In this document: positions 7,342-15,633 of the stretch, one piece after another | Layout: every line of letters starts with the position of its first letter | Numbering within the stretch: position 1 is the stretch's first letter | Assembly (NCBI RefSeq): GCF_034930985.1 | Contig: NZ_JAYGIM010000003.1 | Coordinates: 1 to 64,000, forward strand | Length of the DNA: 64,000 nt | Direction: 5' to 3' | DNA from: Arcicella lustrica | Lineage (GTDB): Bacteria; Bacteroidota; Bacteroidia; Cytophagales; Spirosomataceae | Program-made: the position numbers and the translations under genes | The notes under the pieces: generated by a model | What the model was told of the DNA's origin: nothing | Seen by the model: the letters and a program-made list of their open reading frames with translations, nothing else | Databases searched by the model: none

Positions 7342-8864
7342 TTCATTTCTTCCTCAATATCTTCTATCAGAAAATGTTCAATCGGTACTTTTGCTCCTTT
7401 TAATAAGTAAATACTTGTTTGATATTCTCTGGCAAAAGGATTTTCAACTTTCCCTCTTAAAGCAACCGATTGAAAGAGCGGTCTTTCTTTTTCACGATTT
7501 TTATCGTCATCATCCCAATACTGTATCAAAATAATATTTTTGATTGATGTTTTACCAAGTGGCGGAAACCAATTGATATAGTCAGCGTTTACCGTAACAG
7601 CATTAATATGTTTAAAAGCTGAATAATAATTGATAGCGCCCGCTTGTCCGTAATTATCACAAAGCACTAGTGTATGTTCTTTATCGTCAATTTTTGCATA
7701 AACGCTATCTACTTTTTGGGCTAATTCTTTCCAACCCAACATATCAGCAAAGTCTTGCGGAATGGTATGGTCTTTTCCATCTTCCCATCTTAACAAATCA
7801 AACTTTTTGTATAACTCAGTTCTCTGTTGTATTTCTTTTGGATTATAATTCGGAAAAGCAATTCTCATCATCGGTAAAAAAAGAACGATTATCAATAAAA
7901 TCGTTACAGGACGAAGGTAAATTGTCCAACTTTCTTTTAATATATTTTCCAGATAAACCGAACCGAAAGCTATTAAAATAGGATACAAACCAATGGCATA
8001 ATAGCTTTTTGCTTGTAAATACACGAAAATAGAAAGAGAAAACACAAAAGCCCAAAAGAAGAAACGATATTCTTTAAAAGCTTTGTATCTAAAAAATGAA
8101 ATGAACGAAGCGATTAATACAAAGAAAGACGATAAGAAAAATAGTATTTGTTCTTTCAGAAAATCTGCTCTTTTTACATTCACTAATTGATACTTTTTGA
8201 GTAATGCCATGTGATGAATCACAGGAAAATTGTTTTCGTATTGCCAAATTAGATTCGGAAGTATCAATAAAAATGTTCCAAGAATAGTCAAATACAAATG
8301 TGGATTTTTAAATACTTTTCGCTGTGGGCTTATCAGCAAAGCTGGTAATAATCCTGCTAATAAAAAGACGATATTATACTTATTCAAAAAGCCAAAAGCG
8401 AAAGTAATTCCTGCTATCCACAACCATTTATTTTGTTGTGTTTTGAAGTATTTCAAGATGGTGAAATATAGGAATGTCCAACACAATATATCTAAAGAAT
8501 TGGGTTGAAAAAGGGTATTAATTCGTAAAATTACAGAAAGCGTAATAGCTGTTGCCCCTAAAATCAACGCAAAAATTCCTCCATTGAGTTCTTCAATAGC
8601 TTTCCAAACGATAATCATGGTTAATACCCCAAAAAGTGTTGGGAAAAACTTCACCCAAAATATATCATTCCCTAACAAGAGTATAATATAAGAAAACCAA
8701 GAAGTAACGGGCGGAACAGACAAATATCCCCAAGCTAAATGACGAGCTTGGTCGAGATGTAAATATTCGTCTCGATGTAAATCGTAGCCTGAATCTATGA
8801 GGGTTGACTGTAAAACAAACTTAAATATGATGAAGCAACAGAGTATCAAAGATTTCTTGAACAT
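7329..8864 (-). CDS. Integral membrane glycosyltransferase, GT39/PMT-like
   Basis: 511 residues with a signal-anchor and about ten further TM helices in the N-terminal 360 residues, then a soluble C-terminal domain. The extracytoplasmic loop after TM1 carries GYDLHRDEYLHLDQARHL, with D32/E33 in the place of the acidic catalytic pair of PMT/ArnT-type polyprenyl-phosphate-dependent enzymes. PPVTSW follows, as in this family. Expected role: transfer of a sugar from a lipid carrier to a protein or glycolipid on the outer face of the inner membrane. The acceptor is unknown. The gene is monocistronic, convergent with 4117-7296 and sharing its terminator. Confidence 0.8.
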   Translation of the reverse strand: MFKKSLILCCFIIFKFVLQSTLIDSGYDLHRDEYLHLDQARHLAWGYLSVPPVTSWFSYIILLLGNDIFWVKFFPTLFGVLTMIIVWKAIEELNGGIFALILGATAITLSVILRINTLFQPNSLDILCWTFLYFTILKYFKTQQNKWLWIAGITFAFGFLNKYNIVFLLAGLLPALLISPQRKVFKNPHLYLTILGTFLLILPNLIWQYENNFPVIHHMALLKKYQLVNVKRADFLKEQILFFLSSFFVLIASFISFFRYKAFKEYRFFFWAFVFSLSIFVYLQAKSYYAIGLYPILIAFGSVYLENILKESWTIYLRPVTILLIIVLFLPMMRIAFPNYNPKEIQQRTELYKKFDLLRWEDGKDHTIPQDFADMLGWKELAQKVDSVYAKIDDKEHTLVLCDNYGQAGAINYYSAFKHINAVTVNADYINWFPPLGKTSIKNIILIQYWDDDDKNREKERPLFQSVALRGKVENPFAREYQTSIYLLKGAKVPIEHFLIEDIEEEMKDWR

Positions 8865-9183
8865 AGTCTTTTTAAAAGAGAGGTTATCATTTTTAGAGCA
8901 ATATATCGAATCTTGTTCATAATGAAAATTGAAGTGGCAATCTTCGTCATAGTTTCTTGAATATTTTATCTATTTTTACAAAAACTGATTTTGAGACTTT
9001 AGAAACGTTGTATGAAAAATAAAATGGAAGACTTAATCTGTATCGCTTTTTAAATCCTTTTTTTCCTTTTAACAGGCAAATTAATTCACCTACTAAAAGG
9101 AAAATTAAAAAGTTTAAACAGCTTCATAATTACAATTCTTTTAATCATTCACAACTTGCTAAATCACTAATTAAGTAAAAAAC
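8865..9183. other. Divergent intergenic region, no gene seen
   Basis: About 319 bp between the divergent glycosyltransferase and FUSC-family genes. It is AT-rich, has no credible reading frame and no strong hairpin, and presumably holds both promoters. No clear TAnnTTTG box was found on either strand. Confidence 0.5.
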
Positions 9184-11349
9184 ATGACCTCAAAAACACA
9201 ACAAACGACCAACGAAATCAAGAATTTTGTCTTGAGTTCTTACTTCGGTGATGGGCTCAGGATTACTTTTGGTGCTTTGGTACCTAGTTTAATTTTATCT
9301 CAGTTTGGTTTATTACAAACAGGCATTACGGTTTCTTTGGGTGCTTTATGTGCAAGTATTGCCGATACACCCGGCCCAATTACGCATCGCCGAAATGCGA
9401 TGTTGGTTACAACCTTAGTGGTGTCTATCGTTTCTTTGTTAACTGGCTTTGCTAATGCTTCTGTTTATCTTCTTGGTATTTTAATCCTTGCCTTCAGTTT
9501 TCTGTTTTCAATGCTTTACGTGTACGGCAACCGTATTGCTTCAATTGGTACGGCAGCTTTACTGGTAATGACCTTGGGAATCGGTGATATTCGCTCTTTT
9601 TCTGAAATTTTACTCTATACACTTTATATCATTGCAGGTGGTTTATGGTATTCTGCACTCAGTATTTCTTTGTATAAAATCATGCCTTACCGTTTAGCAC
9701 AACAGTCTTTGGGCGATTGTGTGATTGAAGTTGCTCATTTCATGAGAATCAAAGCGGGTTTTTATAAAGAAGGAATGGATTACGATGAAAACTATAAAAA
9801 ACTACTGGAATGCCAAGTATTAGTCAATGAAAAACAAAATGCTGTACGTGATTTACTCTTTAAAAGTAGGGAAATCGTTCGAGAATCAACACAACAAGGA
9901 CGTTTCTTAGTCATTGTTTTTGTAGATGTGATGGATTTGTTTGAACAAATCATGTCAACTTTTTATAGTTATCAGACTTTACATAAACAATTTGATGAAA
10001 TAGGCATTTTAAAACAATTTGAAACAGTTTTATTACATCTATCCGACCAACTTGAAGAAGTTGGCTATGCTTTGAAGGCAGATACAAAACCTCAGCTTTC
10101 GTTAAGATTACCTCGTGAGATTAGAGATTTAAAACTTGAAATTGAAGCCTTAGAAAGAGGAGAATATGGCAATGAATTCAAAGAAAGTGGCGTACAAGCG
10201 TTGAAGAATATTGAAGTAAATGTTGAAAATATCTTTCATAGAATCAAGAAGATTAACGGACATTTTAAAGACAGAAAAGCCAGAAAATTGACCAAAAGTC
10301 AGACACAATCTGCTTATTTTATCTCTCACGAAGAATATGAATTCAGTTTATTCAGAGAGAATCTTGCTTTAAAATCAGAGATTTTCCGCCATGCCATCAG
10401 AGTATCGGTTGTGATGTTAATTGGGTTTATCATTGCACAATCATATAATTTCTTGCACAGCAACTGGATTTTGTTGACCATCATGGTGATTATGAAGCCA
10501 GCTTTCAGTTTAACCAAAGAAAGAAATTATCACCGTTTGATTGGAACAATTATCGGGGCAATCGTCGGCATGAGTATTCTCTCTTGGGTGGAAGACGGCA
10601 AAGCTCTTTTTGCTATTTTATTGATTTGTATGTTGGGAGCATACAGTTTCCAACGGAAAAATTATGTAGTCAGTGTATTGTTTATGACGCCCTTTATTTT
10701 GATACTCTATGATTTTTTAGGAATGGGAAGTAGAGCCATTTTTATTGAAAGAGTATATGATACCATTATTGGCGGAAGCATTGCTTTTATTGCCAGTCAT
10801 GTTTTTTTACCAAGTTGGGAACATCAAAAACTCAAAACAGTTTTGGTTGAAATGATAGAAGTAAACTTGGCATACTATCACCAAGTTTCTACTTACTATT
10901 TCGGACAACAATATGATAAGATTCCCTATAAAATTATCAGAAAAGAAGTATATGTTCGCAGTGCCAATTTAGCTTCTGCATTTCAAAGAATGTTCTCTGA
11001 ACCTAAAAGTAAACAACTGAGCATCAAAGAAATCCATAAGTTTTCGGTATTAAATCATTTGATGTCTTCTTATGTAGCAACATTGGCATTGTATGTTATG
11101 GAACACAGAGAAGATATTCCTGCGATTGAAGGTTTGAAAGAAATTGCTTCCAACAGCGAAAAGCTTTTGAATGAAGCCATGATGACCTTGATTAAAGATG
11201 AGAGTATTGCAGGAAATGATTTAAAAATACTTCCACTCAAACATGTTTTTAAAGAGGATGACGACGCCCTTCTTATCGCTGAACAATTCATCGACCTTCA
11301 AAAAGTAGCCTTTGACATCTACAAAATCTCAGAGAAGATTAAGGTTTAA
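9184..11349 (+). CDS. FUSC-family (YccS/YhfK-like) inner-membrane protein
   Basis: 721 residues with the duplicated layout of the family. A first block of about six TM helices (residues about 25-180) is followed by a long helical cytoplasmic region (about 190-395), a second TM block (about 400-540, with HSNWILLTIMVIMKPAFSLTKERNYHRLIGTIIGA) and a helical C-terminal domain. The second-block W-x-x-x-T and K-R-x-x-x-R-x-x-GT pattern is typical of FUSC proteins, related to the aromatic-acid exporter AaeB and to plant aluminium-activated channels. Probable role: export of an organic anion; the substrate is unknown. It stands alone, followed by tandem array 2. Confidence 0.87.
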   Translation: MTSKTQQTTNEIKNFVLSSYFGDGLRITFGALVPSLILSQFGLLQTGITVSLGALCASIADTPGPITHRRNAMLVTTLVVSIVSLLTGFANASVYLLGILILAFSFLFSMLYVYGNRIASIGTAALLVMTLGIGDIRSFSEILLYTLYIIAGGLWYSALSISLYKIMPYRLAQQSLGDCVIEVAHFMRIKAGFYKEGMDYDENYKKLLECQVLVNEKQNAVRDLLFKSREIVRESTQQGRFLVIVFVDVMDLFEQIMSTFYSYQTLHKQFDEIGILKQFETVLLHLSDQLEEVGYALKADTKPQLSLRLPREIRDLKLEIEALERGEYGNEFKESGVQALKNIEVNVENIFHRIKKINGHFKDRKARKLTKSQTQSAYFISHEEYEFSLFRENLALKSEIFRHAIRVSVVMLIGFIIAQSYNFLHSNWILLTIMVIMKPAFSLTKERNYHRLIGTIIGAIVGMSILSWVEDGKALFAILLICMLGAYSFQRKNYVVSVLFMTPFILILYDFLGMGSRAIFIERVYDTIIGGSIAFIASHVFLPSWEHQKLKTVLVEMIEVNLAYYHQVSTYYFGQQYDKIPYKIIRKEVYVRSANLASAFQRMFSEPKSKQLSIKEIHKFSVLNHLMSSYVATLALYVMEHREDIPAIEGLKEIASNSEKLLNEAMMTLIKDESIAGNDLKILPLKHVFKEDDDALLIAEQFIDLQKVAFDIYKISEKIKV

Positions 11350-11430
11350 TCAATATCTACTGTTGACAAAATGTCTTACTATTTCATGAATTTAGGCATT
11401 CAATTTTTCTTTCTTAAAGCCCTTTAACAC

Positions 11431-11795
11431 AAATATTTTCAAGGGTGAAAATATATTTTTCTACCTTACAAAATAGTTTTTCAAGGGTGAAAATATATTT
11501 TTCTACCCTACAAAATAGTTTTTCAAGGGTGAAAATATATTTTTCTACCCTACAAAATAGTTTTTCAAGGGTGAAAATGTTTTTTTCTACCTTACAAAAT
11601 AGTTTTTCAGGGGTGAAAATGTTTTTTTCTACCCTACAAATATTTTTTTCAGGGGTGAAAATGTTTTTTTCTACCCTACAAATATTTTTTTCAGGGGTGA
11701 AAATATATTTTTCTACCCTACAAATATTTTTTTCAAGGGTGAAAATATGTTTTTCTACCCTACAAAATAGTTTTTCAGGGATGAAAAATAGTAGA
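11431..11795. repeat. 42-bp tandem array 2 (about 9 units)
   Basis: Hairpin starts recur exactly every 42 bp at 11441, 11483, 11525, 11567, 11609, 11651, 11693, 11735 and 11777; the last has lost its right arm. Each unit has an AT-rich spacer (ACAAAATAGTTTTTC or a variant), then AGGGTGAAAA-loop-TTTTC(T)ACCCT, then TAC. The stem has one bulged T. Units vary by transitions (AAGGG/AGGGG, CCCTA/CCTTA) and by TATAT versus GTTTT in the loop. Because 42 is a multiple of three, the array stays open in one frame and mimics a coding region on the plus strand. It follows the FUSC gene and runs to within 55 bp of the stop of the gene at 11850. Confidence 0.95.
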
Positions 11796-11849
11796 AAACA
11801 GGTAAGTAATATTCATTTAAGCTTACAGAGTTTTAATGAAGGTAAATTG

Positions 11850-12479
11850 CTACTTCAAATCAATTTCAGGGCGAGTTTCATAAGCTGAACCAATTTCGCA
11901 GAGCCTATCCATTATTTCAGCAAAAAGCTTGAACAGTATTTTTAATTGTGCTAAATCTTTGATGATACCCACAACTTCTAAATATAATTCATCAACTCCT
12001 TCAGGAAAATGTTGTCCAAAATAGCCTTCATCGTCTTTAACTTTTACTTGAAATTGAGATAAACTAGACAATGCCAGAAAATCATTTTTGATGTCTTCAT
12101 CCTTGAACAAAGCTTTTATTTTATCAGGATTCTTACTTTTTAATACAAAAGTATCGTCAAAGATTTTGTCTTCTATTTCAATATCTTCCATACCAAAGTA
12201 CTTGCCTATTGTTGCAAAAAAACCTTCTTTGAAAATCTCAAACCTAAAATCATCTTTGTTTACATAAGCACAACGCATTCTGGTATAAGGTATCGTGCTT
12301 TTGCCTGTAGAACGATGAAAGACATCCAGTACGATTGTCCAATTTTTATGTTCCAGTACTACTTTAGAATCATCTACCAGAAAACTCTTTTTGATGATCA
12401 ATTGTGCATTGATTTCTTGTTCTAATTGCACCCAGATTTCTTCCTTACTTGGCCCGAAAATATTTCTTAATAATCCCAT
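11850..12479 (-). CDS. Soluble hypothetical protein
   Basis: About 209 residues if translation starts at the ATG at 12479 (MGLLRNIFGPSKEEIW). An upstream in-frame ATG at 12509 adds ten poorly conserved-looking residues and is less likely. No signal or TM segment. The N-terminal GLLRNIFGPSKEEIWxQLxxEI looks like an amphipathic leader helix, followed by a beta-rich central domain (WTIVLDVF, TRMRCAYVN) and a C-terminal helical part with LAQLKILFKLFAEIMDRLCEIG. The family seems to be one of the uncharacterised Bacteroidota proteins. Nothing identifies a reaction. The stop lies 55 bp from tandem array 2. Confidence 0.65.
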   Translation of the reverse strand: MGLLRNIFGPSKEEIWVQLEQEINAQLIIKKSFLVDDSKVVLEHKNWTIVLDVFHRSTGKSTIPYTRMRCAYVNKDDFRFEIFKEGFFATIGKYFGMEDIEIEDKIFDDTFVLKSKNPDKIKALFKDEDIKNDFLALSSLSQFQVKVKDDEGYFGQHFPEGVDELYLEVVGIIKDLAQLKILFKLFAEIMDRLCEIGSAYETRPEIDLK

Positions 12480-12590
12480 TTTATGTTGTATTTGGTGGAA
12501 ATGAAACATGAATTATTCCAAATTTTCACTTAAAGTAGTAAGCTATTAGACCATTTCAAAGGTTTTATAGTGATTATTGTCTTGTTCTTA

Positions 12591-12671
12591 CTTTTCTTTT
12601 CTTGATAAAAGAAAAGTAACAAAAGAAAATCAAGAATTCCTAAACTCGCTCCGCTCAAACAGTAGGAATTC
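12591..12671. repeat. Two-stem intergenic element, copy 1
   Basis: Stem 1 is CTTTTCTTTT (12591-12600) with AAAAGAAAAG (12607-12616). Stem 2 is GAATTCCTA (12634-12642) with TAGGAATTC (12663-12671), whose loop contains ACTCGCTCCGCTCAAACAG. Both stems are perfect. A second copy at 33684-33783 has the same linker and loop but altered stems that still pair perfectly, so the paired structure is conserved rather than the sequence. Confidence 0.88.
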
Positions 12672-12687
12672 ATTGTACATCAATCAT

Positions 12688-12724
12688 AAAAAAACGGTCG
12701 AAATTAGTTTTCCGACCGCTTTTC
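12688..12724 (-). terminator. Intrinsic terminator of the 12780 gene
   Basis: CGGTCG (12695-12700) pairs with CGACCG (12713-12718). The A-run just left of the stem is a U-tract on the minus strand, and CTTTTC on the right gives partial plus-strand function. It lies 56 bp beyond the stop of the oxidoreductase gene. Confidence 0.75.
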
Positions 12725-12779
12725 TGTGACATTAAAATTTGAAATATCACCTGATATATAAATATCATAAACCGAATAA

Positions 12780-13784
12780 TTAAGCTTCTTGAGGATATTT
12801 TAGTCCAATCTGACTTCTGATTTCGCACATCAATTCCATCAATTCTAAACTAAATTGTAAAGGAAGTCTATCGTTTTCAATTCTTCCTTCTGTTAAACAA
12901 CGTTGTACATCAATAGCTTCATAGCTGTATCCATAACCATTTCTTTCTGTTTGAAATACCTGAGACTCTTCGCCAGCTAATTTCAAAGTAAAGCTAAAGG
13001 TTTCATGGAAACGACCAGTAATAGAAATCTTTCCTTTAGTACCGTAAATAATACAAGTAGTATCTGTTTCAGCTGCTAAAGTTGAAAATAAAGAAGCTGT
13101 AGCACCATTCGGGAAAGCCAAAGCCACCGAACAATTCATATCAACACCCGTTGGTGCAAAAGTAGCCACTGCCTTTACTTCAGAAGGTTTGCCCAACAAT
13201 AATTTACTGATGAATAAAGGATAAATACCAATATCATACAAAGAACCACCCGTAAGTGCTGGATTAAACAGACGAGCATTTTCATCATAATGTGCCAAGA
13301 AACCAAAATCTGCCACAATATGCTTGATTTCACCAATTGTACCCGCTTTGATAATTTCTTCAACTTGATTGATGGCAGGATGAAATCTTGACCAGATAGC
13401 TTCCATCAAGAAAAGATTTTTCTCTTGAGATTTTGCAATCATCTCTTGAACCATTTGTGTATTGATGGCAAAAGCTTTTTCACACAAAACGGGTACTCCT
13501 GCTTCCAAACACATTAAAGTATTTTCATGATGTTGTGCATGAGGTGTGGCGATGTAAACTATATCAATTAAACCACTTTTTAGCATTTCTTCATAACTAC
13601 CAAAAGCATAAGGAGTATTGAATTTTGCACCAAAAGCTTTGGCTTTGTCTAAATCACGAGAAGCGACAGCATGCAAAGTAGCATTAAGCACATAAGTGAC
13701 TAAATCATCCGCAAATTTCTCGGCTATTTTTCCGCAACCGATAATTCCCCAACGAAAAGTATAATTTTGAGCAACTGAATCCAT
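12780..13784 (-). CDS. Gfo/Idh/MocA family oxidoreductase
   Basis: 334 residues. The N-terminal Rossmann fold has RWGIIGCGKIAEKFADD (GxGxxA, from residue 11), followed by YIATPHAQHHE and the family's CEKAFAIN segment, whose lysine equals the catalytic EKP lysine, here EKAF. The C-terminal alpha/beta domain has GGSLYDIGIYPL. These enzymes oxidise or reduce sugars, inositols or related polyols with NAD(P). The EKAF variant is common in the trans-1,2-dihydrobenzene-1,2-diol dehydrogenase-like branch. Substrate unknown. No signal peptide, so cytoplasmic. It lies downstream of serC, but a terminator (13854-13893) separates the two, so it is probably its own unit. Confidence 0.88.
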   Translation of the reverse strand: MDSVAQNYTFRWGIIGCGKIAEKFADDLVTYVLNATLHAVASRDLDKAKAFGAKFNTPYAFGSYEEMLKSGLIDIVYIATPHAQHHENTLMCLEAGVPVLCEKAFAINTQMVQEMIAKSQEKNLFLMEAIWSRFHPAINQVEEIIKAGTIGEIKHIVADFGFLAHYDENARLFNPALTGGSLYDIGIYPLFISKLLLGKPSEVKAVATFAPTGVDMNCSVALAFPNGATASLFSTLAAETDTTCIIYGTKGKISITGRFHETFSFTLKLAGEESQVFQTERNGYGYSYEAIDVQRCLTEGRIENDRLPLQFSLELMELMCEIRSQIGLKYPQEA

Positions 13785-13853
13785 TGAATAATAGTATTAA
13801 AAGGTTTGATTGATAATGATGTTGATTAGAAAGGTAATTGTTGTTTAACTAAC

Positions 13854-13893
13854 AAAAAATAAAGTCTTTGAATGATTAAATTTCAAAGACTTT
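13854..13893 (-). terminator. Intrinsic terminator after serC
   Basis: AAAGTCTTTGAA (13861-13872) and TTCAAAGACTTT (13882-13893) form a perfect 12-bp stem. The A-rich stretch at 13854-13860 gives a U-tract on the minus strand. This ends the serC transcript 15 bp after its stop. Confidence 0.85.
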
Positions 13894-13907
13894 AAGGCAA
13901 TAACTAT

Positions 13908-14987
13908 TTATTTTTTCATGACTTCTATCAAAGCTTCAACTTGTTCAACATTCACTGCTGCAAAGTTGGCAATGCGTAATTGTGAAGCTTTAAAGTCGCC
14001 ATAACCTGAACCTAAGACTAAATTAGCATCTGCTTGTACTTGTTTGATAATATCTGCCGCCGACCTTCCAACTACATTTACTACCACAACAGTCTGCGAA
14101 CGATGTTCAGGATTTTTTACGAAAATATCTAAGTAATCAGATTTTTCAGCAAAGCTATAGAGTAATTTAGCTTTCTTTTCAGTCTCTTTTCTGATGGTTT
14201 CGATACCGATTTTATTCATGTCTTCGGCGACTTTACCTAACACATAAATCGCCATAACGTTTGGTGTCTCTGGTGTTTCGAATTTCTCGAAATTTTTGAA
14301 TAAAGAAGGCAAATTATGATAAGTACCGATTTGATTTTCGTGCGTTTTCATACGGTTAGCTTTTTCCAACATTGCTGGATTGGCAATCCAACAGCCTAAA
14401 CCTGCTGGCATCCCGAATGATTTTTGTACAGAAAAAAAAGCAGTATCAATGGTATTGAAATCTAAATCTGGATATGGCGCTGAAGAAACCATATCTACTG
14501 CCAAAAATTTATCTTTATTGGCACGCTTCAATTTATGAATCTCAGCGGGACGCATTTGCACACCCGAAGAAGTTTCGTTAGCAGTAGTACAAATTAATTC
14601 TGCATATTCAGGAACGGTGATTTCTGCATAATCAAAGCCTTCACCGAAAGGTTTTTCGTACTTATGAGCGTACTTATTTAATTCTTTCGAGAAATCGAAA
14701 AACTTCTTTGAAAACGAACCATTTACCAAGTGAAAGCTTTCGTGTTCAACTGTATTTTGAATAATACGTTCCCAAATTTCAGTAGCAGAACCTGTAAAGA
14801 AAATTCCGTTTGATTCAGGAATGTTCATCAAAATACGCAATTGCTCAACAGTATGCTGATAAATACTACGAAACTGAGCAGAACGATGTGAGATTGAGCC
14901 TAATTGAAGCTCAAAAGCATCTCTATAATGTTGTTCTACAGTAGGAAATAATTCGGCCGGGCCGGGGGTGAAGTATGTTTTACGCAT
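13908..14987 (-). CDS. serC: Phosphoserine aminotransferase-like enzyme (SerC role)
   Basis: 359 residues, PLP-dependent fold type I. The N-terminal FTPGPAELFP is typical of the SerC/alanine-glyoxylate aminotransferase superfamily. D165 (AVDMVSSAP) should bind the PLP ring nitrogen and K189 (FFSVQKSFGMPAG) the Schiff base. It converts 3-phosphohydroxypyruvate and glutamate to phosphoserine, the middle step of serine synthesis; the serB-serA fusion lies upstream on the same strand, which supports the role. The ATG overlaps the last codons of the DUF4276 gene by eight bases (14980-14987), so translation is probably coupled to that foreign-looking gene. A related aminotransferase specificity cannot be fully excluded. 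Confidence 0.87.
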   Translation of the reverse strand: MRKTYFTPGPAELFPTVEQHYRDAFELQLGSISHRSAQFRSIYQHTVEQLRILMNIPESNGIFFTGSATEIWERIIQNTVEHESFHLVNGSFSKKFFDFSKELNKYAHKYEKPFGEGFDYAEITVPEYAELICTTANETSSGVQMRPAEIHKLKRANKDKFLAVDMVSSAPYPDLDFNTIDTAFFSVQKSFGMPAGLGCWIANPAMLEKANRMKTHENQIGTYHNLPSLFKNFEKFETPETPNVMAIYVLGKVAEDMNKIGIETIRKETEKKAKLLYSFAEKSDYLDIFVKNPEHRSQTVVVVNVVGRSAADIIKQVQADANLVLGSGYGDFKASQLRIANFAAVNVEQVEALIEVMKK

Positions 14988-15633
14988 GTATGGTTAAATC
15001 GTTAATCTTGTTCAGTAAATTATTGACATCAGCAAATTGCTTTCTTAACTCATTAATATCAAGTTGCTCTATTAAAAGATATGAATTCTTTAATTTCCCG
15101 TATTTGACTTTCTTTATCTTTCCTCCTTTTTCATATTGAAAATATTCTTGTAAGAGTGAATTTAGTACTTTATCTGGTTGGTCAATACTTTGTGGTACTA
15201 GTCCTTTTAAAAGTATATTTTCAGAAATAGGCGAATCAATTATTTTATCATAAGAAACAAAGGTTTTTTCTATTGCATCAGGTTGAGACAAAATCCAACT
15301 TTCCATTGTTTGAATCATAAAAAACACTAAATTTCTGTATTCTTCCAATCTGTATTGGGCAATTCTTGTATCTCTTTGGCTTTCATCTCCATCTAAATCT
15401 AAAAGAGCTAAAGTATCCGAGCTTAATCCATTATTAGCTTTAATTGCTTTTAAAACACTAGTAAAAGAGCCTTTTGTATCAATTTCAATACTTATTTTAT
15501 CAGTATTGTCTAAACCTGCAGATAATAATTGGTGAAAACTCTCACGAAGTTTTTCACTATTATCAAAAGTATCGGCACTGGCATTACTATGAGGATGAAC
15601 GCCACCTTCTAATAAAATGCTTACTTCTACCAT
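14980..15633 (-). CDS. DUF4276-like Toprim-fold protein, second gene of ATPase cassette
   Basis: 217 residues from the ATG at 15633, which overlaps the ATPase stop by seven bases; an ATG at 15663 would extend it by ten residues. Features of the DUF4276 family: an N-terminal strand with glutamate (VSILLEGGVHP, E9), a DxDxD metal site (LLDLDGDES, D79/D81/D83), and the signature helix MIQTMESWILSQPDAIEKTF (E111, W113). These mirror the acidic residues of Toprim nucleases. Small Toprim-like proteins paired with SMC/OLD-like ATPases act as effectors in several anti-phage modules (PARIS AriA/AriB, RloA/RloB). A defensive role here is inference. The stop overlaps the serC start by eight bases. Confidence 0.75.
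   Translation of the reverse strand: MVEVSILLEGGVHPHSNASADTFDNSEKLRESFHQLLSAGLDNTDKISIEIDTKGSFTSVLKAIKANNGLSSDTLALLDLDGDESQRDTRIAQYRLEEYRNLVFFMIQTMESWILSQPDAIEKTFVSYDKIIDSPISENILLKGLVPQSIDQPDKVLNSLLQEYFQYEKGGKIKKVKYGKLKNSYLLIEQLDINELRKQFADVNNLLNKINDLTIHA

Noticed and set aside
11445..11888. Open reading frame of 147 codons with 14-residue repeats
   Set aside because: It is the plus-strand translation of 42-bp array 2 (a period divisible by three keeps it open) and runs into the opposite-strand gene at 11850. No start signal or independent protein character.
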